NCBI GenBank assembly: GCA_964503615.1
Contig: CAZDBA010000015.1
Location: forward strand, 1 to 45,117
Length of the DNA stretch: 45,117 nt
Source: CAZDBA01 sp964503615
Lineage (GTDB): Bacteria; Planctomycetota; Planctomycetia; Pirellulales; Pirellulaceae
Direction of reading: 5' to 3'
Position numbers and translations under genes: made by a program. Each line of letters begins with the position of its first letter. Position 1 is the first letter of the stretch. Positions 12,455 to 22,108 of this stretch are shown here, piece by piece. The notes below the pieces were generated by a model. That model ran no database searches. It was not told the origin of the DNA and saw only the letters and a program-made list of their open reading frames with translations.

Positions 12455-13840
12455 ATGGCTAATAACAACGGATCAGGCGAAAAATTCCTTGGGTTGCTCG
12501 CGCAATTTGATGATCCCGATACGCTTGTCACTGCGTGCGATAGGGCCCGGACCGAAGGCTACGTAAAGATGGATGCTTACAGTCCATTTCCGGTTCACGG
12601 GATCGATCCCGCAATCGGCATCAAGCGAACGTTCCTTCCGTTCATCGTCTTGTTCGTCGGTCTCAACGCATTGTTTGGGGCGTTGTTTCTACAGTGGTAC
12701 ACAAACTCGGCCGATTGGTCTCCGATCTTTCCGGGTTACGCATTCAAGATCAGTGGTAAGCCACTATTCAGCTTGCCTGCCAATATTCCAGTAACGTTTG
12801 AGATCATCGTTCTCTCCAGTGCCTTTGCTACGTTCTTCGGCATGTGGATTTTGAACAAGCTACCGATGCTGGCAAATCCGCTACATCGTATCTCTCGATT
12901 CAGCCGGGCAACGAACGATCGTTTTTTCCTGATGATCGAAGAAGGCGACGAGAATTTTGATCGCGCTGCGACCGAAGCTCAATTGAACGAGTGGGGTGCG
13001 ACGGCGATCGAGGAAGTCAACGAAGATCAATCCGATCAAGAGATTCCCAAGATCATCAAAATGGTTGTAGCTCTGGCAGCTTTGTTGTTGCTCGTTCCAC
13101 CGGTCATGATTTTTCGCTCGGCCGGTATGACCAGTCGCCAACCGCGCTTGCACGTGGTACCCGATATGGACTGGCAGGATAAATCTAAAACACAAACGAT
13201 GGGCCCTATGGTCGATGGTAAGAACTACTTGTTCACCAACGCCCGTTCGATGCAAAGTAATATCCCTGGCACCTATGCTCGCGGCGATCTGGAACTCGAA
13301 ACTGAAATGTTCGGTGGGTTCGTAAAAGGCTCCGGGCACGGTGGACACGGCGAAGGCCATGCTGCCAACGGTGACCACGAGAGCACGATTCTGACCAACG
13401 ATGACGATGAGCATGCTGCGGCAGCTGACGGCGAAGCGAAAGAGCCTCAATGGATTACCGGTTTCCCAAAAGGGATCAAAGTATCTGAAGAAGCTTTGCT
13501 GCGTGGTAAACAACGATTCGAAATTTATTGCTCCGCTTGCCATGGCTACTCCGGAAACGGTGATGGCTTGGTGAATCAACGAGCCGTCTCGTTGAACGCG
13601 GCAGGCAAAGCGGCTTGGACAGAGGCGAAGAGCCTTCATGATCCGGAAGTCAAAAAGAACGCTACTGGGCGCATCTACGACACGATCACCAATGGTCGTG
13701 GCACGATGGGTCCTTATCGTTCTCAGATTCCCGTCGAAGATCGCTGGGCGATCGTGATGTATGTCAAAGCGCTGCAGGAAACAGGTATCCAGCCCCAAGC
13801 GTTGGTTGTTGACGAAGCGGCCGCTGCTAAAACCGAATAA
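12455..13840 (+). CDS. ActD-ActE fusion: DUF3341 membrane domain plus monohaem cytochrome c
   Basis: A 461-residue fusion. Residues 1 to about 200 are the DUF3341/ActD domain: LLAQFDDPDTLVTACDRAR, two helices near 48-72 and 105-130, and a soluble tail. A third helix (IIKMVVALAALLLLVPPVMIF, about 200-220) replaces the signal/anchor of a separate ActE. A His/Asp-rich linker (HGGHGEGHAANGDHE) precedes the cytochrome c domain with CSACH near 360 and the likely axial Met in GTMGPY. ActD is a structural subunit; ActE passes electrons from ActA to the oxidase. The ATG at 12455 was chosen over an in-frame GTG at 12410 because the ActD family starts there. A sequencing fusion is unlikely since the frame is continuous with normal codon usage. 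Confidence 0.9.
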   Translation: MANNNGSGEKFLGLLAQFDDPDTLVTACDRARTEGYVKMDAYSPFPVHGIDPAIGIKRTFLPFIVLFVGLNALFGALFLQWYTNSADWSPIFPGYAFKISGKPLFSLPANIPVTFEIIVLSSAFATFFGMWILNKLPMLANPLHRISRFSRATNDRFFLMIEEGDENFDRAATEAQLNEWGATAIEEVNEDQSDQEIPKIIKMVVALAALLLLVPPVMIFRSAGMTSRQPRLHVVPDMDWQDKSKTQTMGPMVDGKNYLFTNARSMQSNIPGTYARGDLELETEMFGGFVKGSGHGGHGEGHAANGDHESTILTNDDDEHAAAADGEAKEPQWITGFPKGIKVSEEALLRGKQRFEIYCSACHGYSGNGDGLVNQRAVSLNAAGKAAWTEAKSLHDPEVKKNATGRIYDTITNGRGTMGPYRSQIPVEDRWAIVMYVKALQETGIQPQALVVDEAAAAKTE

Positions 13841-13907
13841 GGTCCGCCATCGTTTTCGATGGCAACCACTAGAACACAAACTGAACTTTTAACTACAGAA
13901 CAATTCA

Positions 13908-15143
13908 ATGCACAAACGTCGACCTGCGAAAATAACGTCGCCTGTTACCTCGCTGAAAGCTGACTACTCCCGCGTCATGACGCTGGCAGCCATCGTGGGT
14001 GTGGTGGGTGTTGGGGCATCGTTCCTGTTGAGTGGAATGAGCTACAGATATTTCGCGCACGCTTATTTGACTTCGTTCTGCTTTTTGTTGTCCATTTCGC
14101 TTGGCTGTCTGTTCTTTGTAACCGTCCAGCATCTGGCCAAAGCAGGTTGGAGTGTGACGGTTCGACGAGTTGCCGAGATCTTTGCGACTTGCTCGTTCCC
14201 GATGTTGATTTTGTTTCTACCGATTCTGCTCCCGTTGGTTTTGTTTGGTAACGACGCGCTTTACGAATGGAGCCAGCCCGGTTGGACGGGTGAAGCTGGC
14301 AGCCCGATGGAAGAATTGAAAGCTCAGTATCTGGAACCCAAGTTCTTTGGAGTTCGCGTGGCGATTTACTTCGTAGTCTGGGGCTTTATCAGTTGGTACT
14401 TCCTGAGCAAGTCAACCAAGCAAGACGACTCGGGCGATCCCAAGCTAACACTCAAGATGCAACGCAACAGCACATGGATGATGATCATGTTCGCGGGCAC
14501 AATCGTTTTTGCATCGTTCGATCTGGAGATGTCGCTGGCACCCCTTTGGTTCAGTACCATGTTTCCCGTTTACTTTTTCGCAGGCAGCATGGTGGGCGGT
14601 TTGTCTTCCATGATTTTGGCTTGTTTACTGATTCAAAATAGCGGTCGATGCACGGACGAGATCACCGTTGATCACTACCACGATTTGACCAAGTTGTTGT
14701 TCAGCTTTGTGTTCTTTTGGGGATACATCTCGTTCAGCCAGTTCATGTTGATCTGGTACGCCAATATTCCTGAGGAAACCATTTGGTTCGATTGGCGAAT
14801 CAACAATGGCGGTTGGGCCTGGATCTCACTGTTGTTACTGTTCGGTCACTTGATCATTCCGTTTTTGGGTTTGATGTCTCGTACCGCACGTCGCAACAAA
14901 ACGTTCCTTTTCTACGCCTCGATTTACATGCTGTGCATGCACTGGCTGGATCACTACTGGATCGTTATGCCTCAGTTGGAGCCGGACAACTCGTTCGTCC
15001 CCATGCCACAGGTTCAGATTCCGTGTGCTATTGGGATGATCGGATTTTACATCGCCTTTTTCTGCTTTATCGCTCGCGACCGTTCTTTGATTCCGCTCAA
15101 AGACCCGCGTTTGGGAGAAGCACTTAATTTCCAAAACCACTAA
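13908..15143 (+). CDS. actF: Alternative complex III subunit F, second NrfD-like membrane protein
   Basis: A 411-residue polytopic protein with about ten hydrophobic helices, shorter than ActC and related to it. The segments GCLFFVTVQHLAKAGWSVTVRR, SFDLEMSLAPLWFSTMFPVYFFAG and HWLDHYWIVMPQ are typical of ActF, the second quinone/proton-conducting membrane subunit of alternative complex III. The N-terminus is basic and cytoplasmic. It follows the ActDE gene after 67 bases. Together with ActC it forms the membrane core on which ActB and ActA sit. Confidence 0.95.
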   Translation: MHKRRPAKITSPVTSLKADYSRVMTLAAIVGVVGVGASFLLSGMSYRYFAHAYLTSFCFLLSISLGCLFFVTVQHLAKAGWSVTVRRVAEIFATCSFPMLILFLPILLPLVLFGNDALYEWSQPGWTGEAGSPMEELKAQYLEPKFFGVRVAIYFVVWGFISWYFLSKSTKQDDSGDPKLTLKMQRNSTWMMIMFAGTIVFASFDLEMSLAPLWFSTMFPVYFFAGSMVGGLSSMILACLLIQNSGRCTDEITVDHYHDLTKLLFSFVFFWGYISFSQFMLIWYANIPEETIWFDWRINNGGWAWISLLLLFGHLIIPFLGLMSRTARRNKTFLFYASIYMLCMHWLDHYWIVMPQLEPDNSFVPMPQVQIPCAIGMIGFYIAFFCFIARDRSLIPLKDPRLGEALNFQNH

Positions 15144-15215
15144 ACGTTCATGTTGCTGTTGCAAATCAAACAGTCAGCAAATTGACAAACCATTAATACT
15201 TAAACTGTTAATACC

Positions 15216-15602
15216 ATGGCAGATAATCAAGAAAATCAAACGAGCAGTGACGAATCGTCAGCCGACGGACATCACGGCCACAAAAAAGCCAGTTATGATG
15301 ACGTCAACACTACGGCTGTAGTTGTGGTGGGATTGATTTCTGCACTGTTTACGTTTTTGACGATCGCATTCGTTCAAGGGCTGTACTATCAGTGGAACAA
15401 CGCCTACGTCCGTGATCGGTCTACTGATTACGTCAACGCACCGGTCAAAAAAATCATCGACACACAAAAGGCGGCTTTGTTGGGTGACGAGCAAGCCGGC
15501 ACGATTTCGATCGACGAGGCGATGAAGAAAGTTCTGGAGAAGTACGAGACCGTAGAAGAGGACGAAACTCCAACTGCCCACTCACCAACGGTGGGACACT
15601 AA
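15216..15602 (+). CDS. Small one-helix protein of the respiratory island
   Basis: A 128-residue protein with a hydrophilic, His-rich N-terminus (ADGHHGHKK), one transmembrane helix at about 33-57 and a soluble tail containing AGTISIDEAMKKVLEKYE, an amphipathic helix. The phrase I-x-I-D-x-A-M resembles short segments I remember from small proteins next to oxidase genes, but I cannot name a family. It sits between actF (72 bases away) and the SCO gene (42 bases away) on the same strand, so it is very probably co-transcribed and either an accessory ACIII subunit or an assembly factor. Planctomycete-specific subunit is inference from position only. Confidence 0.75.
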   Translation: MADNQENQTSSDESSADGHHGHKKASYDDVNTTAVVVVGLISALFTFLTIAFVQGLYYQWNNAYVRDRSTDYVNAPVKKIIDTQKAALLGDEQAGTISIDEAMKKVLEKYETVEEDETPTAHSPTVGH

Positions 15603-15644
15603 CTAAGAAATAAGCCGAGAAACAAAAGACAAAAACGTAGAACC

Positions 15645-16577
15645 ATGAACATCCCTACTCTGACAATTCGGAACTTGATTTGCCTGAGCGCTTTCGCGCT
15701 AGTGGCTTGGGTTCCCGGTGCAGAGTTGCGTGCCCAGTTCCAAGAGCGAATGGGCAACAACAATCAGATTCCAGAAGTCTCCAAAGGGATCGACGTCATT
15801 TCCAAACTCGGCGATATGATCGACCCGGATCTGACCTTCACTGACCAGGACAACAACTTTGTCCGCATGGGTGATTTCTTTGATGGCGAACGACCGGTGA
15901 TCCTGTCGTTCAACTATTCAAATTGCCCAAAGCTTTGTGAAGTTCAACTGAAAAACTTAACCACCGCTTTGCGGGATGTTAATTTTAATGTCGGCAAAGA
16001 CTTTCAACTCGTGTCGGTCAGTATCGACCCGCAGGAACGATTGTCTCGCCTGCGTGCGATGAAGGACCGTTATTCGGGTCTCTACAACCGTGAAGGTAGC
16101 GAAGACTCTTGGCACTTTTTGCGCGGCAGCGATTCGACAGCGACCAAGGAGCTGGCCGACCTGTGCGGTGTTAAATATCGATACATCGCTCGGCAAAAGC
16201 TCTACTCCCATCCTGCGGTGTTCCTGTTGATTTCGCCCAATGGCAAAATCGTCCGTTACATCCATGGATTGAACTACGAACCGGTTACGGTTTACGGTGC
16301 GTTGGTTGAGGCTGCCGAAGGAAAAATCGGTTCGCCTATTAATCGGTTGAAGTGGGTAACCGGTTGTTTCCTGTTTGATGAGACGACCGGAAAATACGCG
16401 ATGCCTGCGATGTACCTGATGCGAATCGCTGGTCTTTGTACTGTCTTTTGCTTGGCAATTACGATCGTTCCGTATTGGTGGATTCGTAAAAAGCGAACCG
16501 TTGATGTGAACAACGAATCAATTCCCGATTCTGAGTTGAATTCAAAATCGGACGAAGAAGAAAAAGAAGTTTTTTGA
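15645..16577 (+). CDS. SCO1/SenC-family copper chaperone
   Basis: A 310-residue thioredoxin-fold protein that delivers copper to, or reduces, the CuA site of cytochrome oxidase. An N-terminal signal/anchor (LICLSAFALVAWVPGAELRAQ) puts it outside the cytoplasmic membrane. The copper-binding CPKLC lies at about 94-98 and the required histidine in LYSHPAVFLL near 190. Unlike most SCO proteins it ends with a second helix (about 250-275, IAGLCTVFCLAITIVPYWW) and an acidic tail, so both ends are membrane linked. It lies immediately upstream of coxB, whose start it nearly overlaps, which fits a role in loading CuA of that subunit. Confidence 0.9.
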   Translation: MNIPTLTIRNLICLSAFALVAWVPGAELRAQFQERMGNNNQIPEVSKGIDVISKLGDMIDPDLTFTDQDNNFVRMGDFFDGERPVILSFNYSNCPKLCEVQLKNLTTALRDVNFNVGKDFQLVSVSIDPQERLSRLRAMKDRYSGLYNREGSEDSWHFLRGSDSTATKELADLCGVKYRYIARQKLYSHPAVFLLISPNGKIVRYIHGLNYEPVTVYGALVEAAEGKIGSPINRLKWVTGCFLFDETTGKYAMPAMYLMRIAGLCTVFCLAITIVPYWWIRKKRTVDVNNESIPDSELNSKSDEEEKEVF

Positions 16578-16591
16578 AACGAACTGTAGAT

Positions 16592-17779
16592 ATGTTTCCA
16601 CAATTAAACAGACTGCTCGCCGTGTACGACATCCCGATGCCTGAAGGTTCGGGAGATATTAATTTGCGCAAAGGTGACTTTTGGTTTCCCGAACAGGCTT
16701 CCTCGTTCGCCAAAGAAGTCGACTTTTTGTACTACGCGATCTTTTGGATCTCGACGATCTTCTTCATCGGTATCTGCTACTTCATGTTTTACTTCGCTTG
16801 GAAGTATCGCAGGGTCGGCGGACTGAAAGGTGAGATTAAGCCTCAAAAGAGTTCGTCGCACAACACCGCCCTGGAAATTTTCTGGTCGGTTATCCCAAGT
16901 GTTATCTTGGTTTGGATTTTCTATACAGGTGCAAAGGGATTCTTTGAGATGCGAGTCCCCACGGACGACTGCGAAGAGATCCACGTAAAAGCTCAAAAGT
17001 GGAATTGGTCGTTCACTTATCCCAATGGTGACCAGACCACCGAACTACATCTGGTTTTGGACAAGCCGGTCAAGCTCGTGATGCAGTCTCCGGACGTTTT
17101 GCACAGTATGTACATTCCGGCCTTCCGCCAGAAAATGGATATCGTTCCTGGTCGTTATACCTACGCCTACCTCACACCGACTCGCGAAGGTGAATTCCGA
17201 TTGGCTTGTACCGAGTATTGCGGTGACGAGCACTCGCGAATGCGAACCACTTGCGTTGTTCACGAAACAGAAGAACTGCGTGAAAAGAATACAGAGTGGA
17301 TTCGATCTTCGAAGAAGTACTGGGAAAATGGCGAGCGACTTTACAAGATGAATTGTTCCGGTTGCCACAAGGTGGATGGAACGGCTGCAACGGGTCCAGC
17401 GCTCAACAAAATTTGGGGCGAAACTGAAAGGTACATCGTTAAGGGAGAGACAACGGTCACAGAAGGCCTAGTCGACGAACAGTACATTCAAGAATCAATT
17501 TGGTACCCCGAAGCGAAGGTCGTAGAGGGTTATCCAGATCAGATGCAAGCGTTCGCGGGTAAGCTGAAACCAGATGACATCAACGACATCATCGCGTATT
17601 TGAAATGGTTGAAAGATCCAGAAACTTATGGCAATGACAATTCGGTTATCGGTTTGCCAGGTGGCGGAGATGCTGCAACTGAGCCGGAAGCTGATCCTGA
17701 AGTGACTGAACCAGAAACAACGGAGCCGGCGCCTGAAGCTGGCACGCCGGAACCAGCGGCCGACCCAATTCTGGAATAG
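16592..17779 (+). CDS. coxB: Cytochrome c oxidase subunit II with fused cytochrome c (caa3 type)
   Basis: A 395-residue subunit II. Two N-terminal helices anchor a cupredoxin domain with the CuA ligands: His in VLHSMYIPAF and the CTEYCGDEHSRM block (two Cys, Glu, His, Met). A cytochrome c domain follows with CSGCH near 254-258, the mark of caa3 oxidases, and then a low-complexity Pro/Glu/Thr tail (about 355-395). It receives electrons from ActE and hands them through CuA to subunit I. A TTG at 16574 overlapping the SCO stop would add six residues; the ATG at 16592 is the better choice. No free cytochrome c gene is seen nearby, which fits direct ACIII-to-oxidase transfer. Confidence 0.93.
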   Translation: MFPQLNRLLAVYDIPMPEGSGDINLRKGDFWFPEQASSFAKEVDFLYYAIFWISTIFFIGICYFMFYFAWKYRRVGGLKGEIKPQKSSSHNTALEIFWSVIPSVILVWIFYTGAKGFFEMRVPTDDCEEIHVKAQKWNWSFTYPNGDQTTELHLVLDKPVKLVMQSPDVLHSMYIPAFRQKMDIVPGRYTYAYLTPTREGEFRLACTEYCGDEHSRMRTTCVVHETEELREKNTEWIRSSKKYWENGERLYKMNCSGCHKVDGTAATGPALNKIWGETERYIVKGETTVTEGLVDEQYIQESIWYPEAKVVEGYPDQMQAFAGKLKPDDINDIIAYLKWLKDPETYGNDNSVIGLPGGGDAATEPEADPEVTEPETTEPAPEAGTPEPAADPILE

Positions 17780-17849
17780 ATACCTAAGTCCACCGACTTT
17801 GAAGAACATTAAAAGACAAGCTTAGAAAAGAATTAATAAGGTTATCAAC

Positions 17850-19595
<1,746 letters not shown>

Positions 19596-19624
19596 GAACG
19601 TTTGTTTACAACCAATCGCTTCCG

Positions 19625-19652
19625 ACCCAGTCGCATGAAACAGTGATTGGGT
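19625..19652 (+). terminator. Hairpin between coxA and the subunit III gene
   Basis: ACCCAGTC at 19625-19632 pairs with GATTGGGT at 19645-19652 with one G-U pair and a 12-base loop. The gap here is the widest inside the island. No T-run follows directly (TATTTGCGTTTTAAC), so it may attenuate or stabilise the messenger rather than end it. Confidence 0.4.
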
Positions 19653-19777
19653 TATTTGCGTTTTAACAACCTTTTAACTCGGAGCATTTATAGACAACTC
19701 GATTTGGCTGGAGACCTACTCTCTTGACCAACCGTTTTTGTTTCAGCTCTTTTAACTTTGACAATTTGGATTCAGTC

Positions 19778-20878
19778 ATGGCAGTTGCCGATCCACATAA
19801 CGATGCCGCTCACGACGATCACCACGACCATGGTGAGTTCATCGCACACCACTTTGATTCCGCCGAACAACAGTTCGATTCGGGCAAGCTCGGTATTTGG
19901 GCTTTTCTGGTAACCGAAGTCCTCTTTTTCAGCGGTCTGTTTGTTGCTTACATCCTGTATCGCAATCATCACCCTGAGATTTTCGAACAAGCTCACGTGT
20001 TTCTGGACAAGTGGCTGGGTGGTTTGAATACGATCGTTCTCCTGTTCAGTAGTTTGACGATGGCATTGGCCGTTCGCGCTGCTCAATTGGGCGAGAATAA
20101 AAAGGTCGCCAAACATGTGTTGATCACCATGGTTTGTGCTGCGGTTTTTCTCGGAGTTAAAGCGGTTGAGTACAGCCACAAATGGGACATTGGCATCTTC
20201 CCTCGCGAGTGGTTCGACAAAGCGACTTTGGCCAACTACATAAATACTCATGCTCATCCTCCCGAAACGATGATTAGCGGATTATCGGATCGGTTAGTCA
20301 TGTTAAGCGTGATTCCGTTAATCTTGCTGGTGTTGTTTCTGGTTGGTGGCTTTGTTGTCAAAACAATGAACAAACCTGTTCTCTCCTCATTCCTGTTGGG
20401 AATGGCGATCACTGTCGGTGGATACTTCCTCGGTGCAGGCGGTGGAGTGATCTACCAAAAAACGTTGGATGCCAATGGTGGAGGAGGTGCTCATGCCTCT
20501 GTGGTTGCACCCGACAACGGGCCGATGGTACTGCTGGCCTCCACGGAGGATCCTGCTGAAGAAGATACGGGACACACACATGCTGATGGTACCCACCATG
20601 GTGATGATGAACATCATGGTTCAGGCCATGGCGATGTAAAAGCAGAAGACTTTGACCGTGACATCGGTATCTTTTTCAGTATCTATTACTGCATGACCGG
20701 TTTGCACGCGATTCATATTATCGGTGGAATCATTGCATTGGCATGGGTTTTTTACCGAGCACTCGCAGGACACTGGCGACCGGATTACTTTGGCCCCGTC
20801 GACTACGTGGGGCTTTATTGGCACCTGGTCGACTTGATTTGGATCTACCTGTTTCCAATGCTATACCTGATTGACTGA
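19778..20878 (+). CDS. coxC: Cytochrome c oxidase subunit III with large insertion
   Basis: A 366-residue protein. Subunit III hallmarks are LGIWAFLVTEVLFFSGLFVAY at about 36-56, a second and third helix to about 145 with VKAVEYSHKW, and at the end the pair of helices MTGLHAIHIIGGI and YVGLYWHLVDLIWIYLF. Between them is an insertion of roughly 140 residues with two extra helices (about 165-190 and 200-225) and a His/Asp/Gly tract (HTHADGTHHGDDEHHGSGHG). The N-terminus is also His-rich (HDDHHDHG). Usual subunit III proteins of this type have about 200-260 residues. The ATG at 19778 was chosen over an in-frame TTG at 19724, whose extra residues do not look like the family. Confidence 0.88.
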   Translation: MAVADPHNDAAHDDHHDHGEFIAHHFDSAEQQFDSGKLGIWAFLVTEVLFFSGLFVAYILYRNHHPEIFEQAHVFLDKWLGGLNTIVLLFSSLTMALAVRAAQLGENKKVAKHVLITMVCAAVFLGVKAVEYSHKWDIGIFPREWFDKATLANYINTHAHPPETMISGLSDRLVMLSVIPLILLVLFLVGGFVVKTMNKPVLSSFLLGMAITVGGYFLGAGGGVIYQKTLDANGGGGAHASVVAPDNGPMVLLASTEDPAEEDTGHTHADGTHHGDDEHHGSGHGDVKAEDFDRDIGIFFSIYYCMTGLHAIHIIGGIIALAWVFYRALAGHWRPDYFGPVDYVGLYWHLVDLIWIYLFPMLYLID

Positions 20879-20948
20879 TCAGGCCGCTTTTGAAACTGAC
20901 GACTTTTAGAACTTAAAACAAAACGAAGACACAAACGGCAAACGACTG

Positions 20949-21338
20949 ATGGCAGACAATCACAACCACGATAACGAATCGTTCGCTCACCCAGCTCCAG
21001 TCAAGATGTTGTTGGCAGTGTTCTTTTCACTGATCTTTCTGACCATTTTGACTGTGGTTACCGCGGGACAGTTTCCGTATCCATTCGGGATTATACTTGC
21101 CTTTGCAATCGCATCGGTCAAAGCATCTTTGGTCATGTTGTTTTTCATGCACATGTTCTGGGACAAAGCGTTCAACAATATTGTGTTTATGTCATCGTTC
21201 CTTTTCGGTTTACTGTTTGTGTCACTGACGCTGATGGATACCACAGCGTATAGCAACAACATCGATCAGTTTCCCCGTGAGGCTGAAGTAATTGAGGCAC
21301 CGTCGACTGAAACCCCAGCAGCTGACGAGAAACATTAA
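20949..21338 (+). CDS. ctaF: Cytochrome c oxidase subunit IV (CtaF/CyoD-like)
   Basis: A 129-residue protein with three hydrophobic helices (about 17-38, 43-64 and 75-97) and the pattern LVMLFFMHMFWDKAFN, typical for the small subunit IV of bacterial caa3/quinol oxidases. It helps assemble and stabilise subunits I-III. The N-terminus is short and His-rich (NHNHDNESFAH); the C-terminal tail is acidic and proline-containing. It lies 70 bases after the subunit III gene and 33 before the next one. Confidence 0.85.
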   Translation: MADNHNHDNESFAHPAPVKMLLAVFFSLIFLTILTVVTAGQFPYPFGIILAFAIASVKASLVMLFFMHMFWDKAFNNIVFMSSFLFGLLFVSLTLMDTTAYSNNIDQFPREAEVIEAPSTETPAADEKH

Positions 21339-21371
21339 CCTGATTTCGATTGTCTAACCCTGGCGATAGCA

Positions 21372-21968
21372 GTGCTTAAAGAATCACTCAATCTGGTTTC
21401 AGCACGACGCGATCACCACAAGGCAACCATCTTTTTTTATTGGTTCATGGCCTCGCTGGCGATGTTTTTCATTGCCAGCCTGATAACCTACATCATTATT
21501 CGCACTCAGTCGTTTCAACCAATCCAGCGCGAATACGTCCCGCTATCGATGCCTCAATCGTTCTGGTTGAGTACGATCTTTCTGTTTGGAACCAGCATAC
21601 TGCTGGAACGCGCCGTGTGGTTGGTGCGGAGACAGAAACCTGCATTTCGAAATTGGCTGATCGGATCGGCGGTCGTTGCGGCGCTGTTTGTTGTTGTCCA
21701 GTCGTTCGCGCTGCTGTATTTGCTTGACCAACATTACATGGCGACCGATGGTTCGACCAAGGTGTTTGGGATGTCGTTCGTGTTGGCTTTGCTACATGCA
21801 CTTCACGTGATCGGTGGGTTGGTCTATATCGGCTACGTCCTCGTGAACGCCTATCGAGATCGCTACGATCACGAACGGTTCTGGGCCATCAAATATTGCG
21901 CCGGTTACTGGCATTTTCTGGACTTGGTTTGGCTGGCCATGTTGCTCACTTTCGCGATTACGCGGTAA
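21372..21968 (+). CDS. Second subunit III-like haem-copper oxidase protein
   Basis: A 198-residue protein with five hydrophobic helices and subunit III features: FWLSTIFLFGTSILLERAV, FALLYLLDQHYMATDG, FVLALLHALHVIGGLVYIG and GYWHFLDLVWLAML at the end. This matches the five-helix subunit III form. No ATG is available near the start; GTG at 21372 gives a plausible short soluble N-terminus. It is the last gene of the island, followed by a hairpin at its stop codon. Having both this and the larger coxC in one operon is noteworthy; whether both enter the same oxidase is unknown. Confidence 0.85.
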   Translation: MLKESLNLVSARRDHHKATIFFYWFMASLAMFFIASLITYIIIRTQSFQPIQREYVPLSMPQSFWLSTIFLFGTSILLERAVWLVRRQKPAFRNWLIGSAVVAALFVVVQSFALLYLLDQHYMATDGSTKVFGMSFVLALLHALHVIGGLVYIGYVLVNAYRDRYDHERFWAIKYCAGYWHFLDLVWLAMLLTFAITR

Positions 21969-21984
21969 TCGTGTTGGTTTTCTC
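21954..21984 (+). terminator. Putative terminator of the act-cox island
   Basis: CGATTAC at 21955-21961 pairs perfectly with GTAATCG at 21965-21971 around a 3-base loop, followed by TGTTGGTTTTC. The stem contains the stop codon of the last gene. It marks the likely end of the respiratory operon. Confidence 0.55.
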
Positions 21985-22108
21985 CCTTGCCCTGTGATTT
22001 GAACTCCTCGTATTTCCGGTGCGGCGAAGGTTTGTTTGTCTGAGGGACTCCTAGTGTTGTACAATTCGGTTTCCAGATGATCAGTCTGCCTAACCGAGCA
22101 CTCAACTC

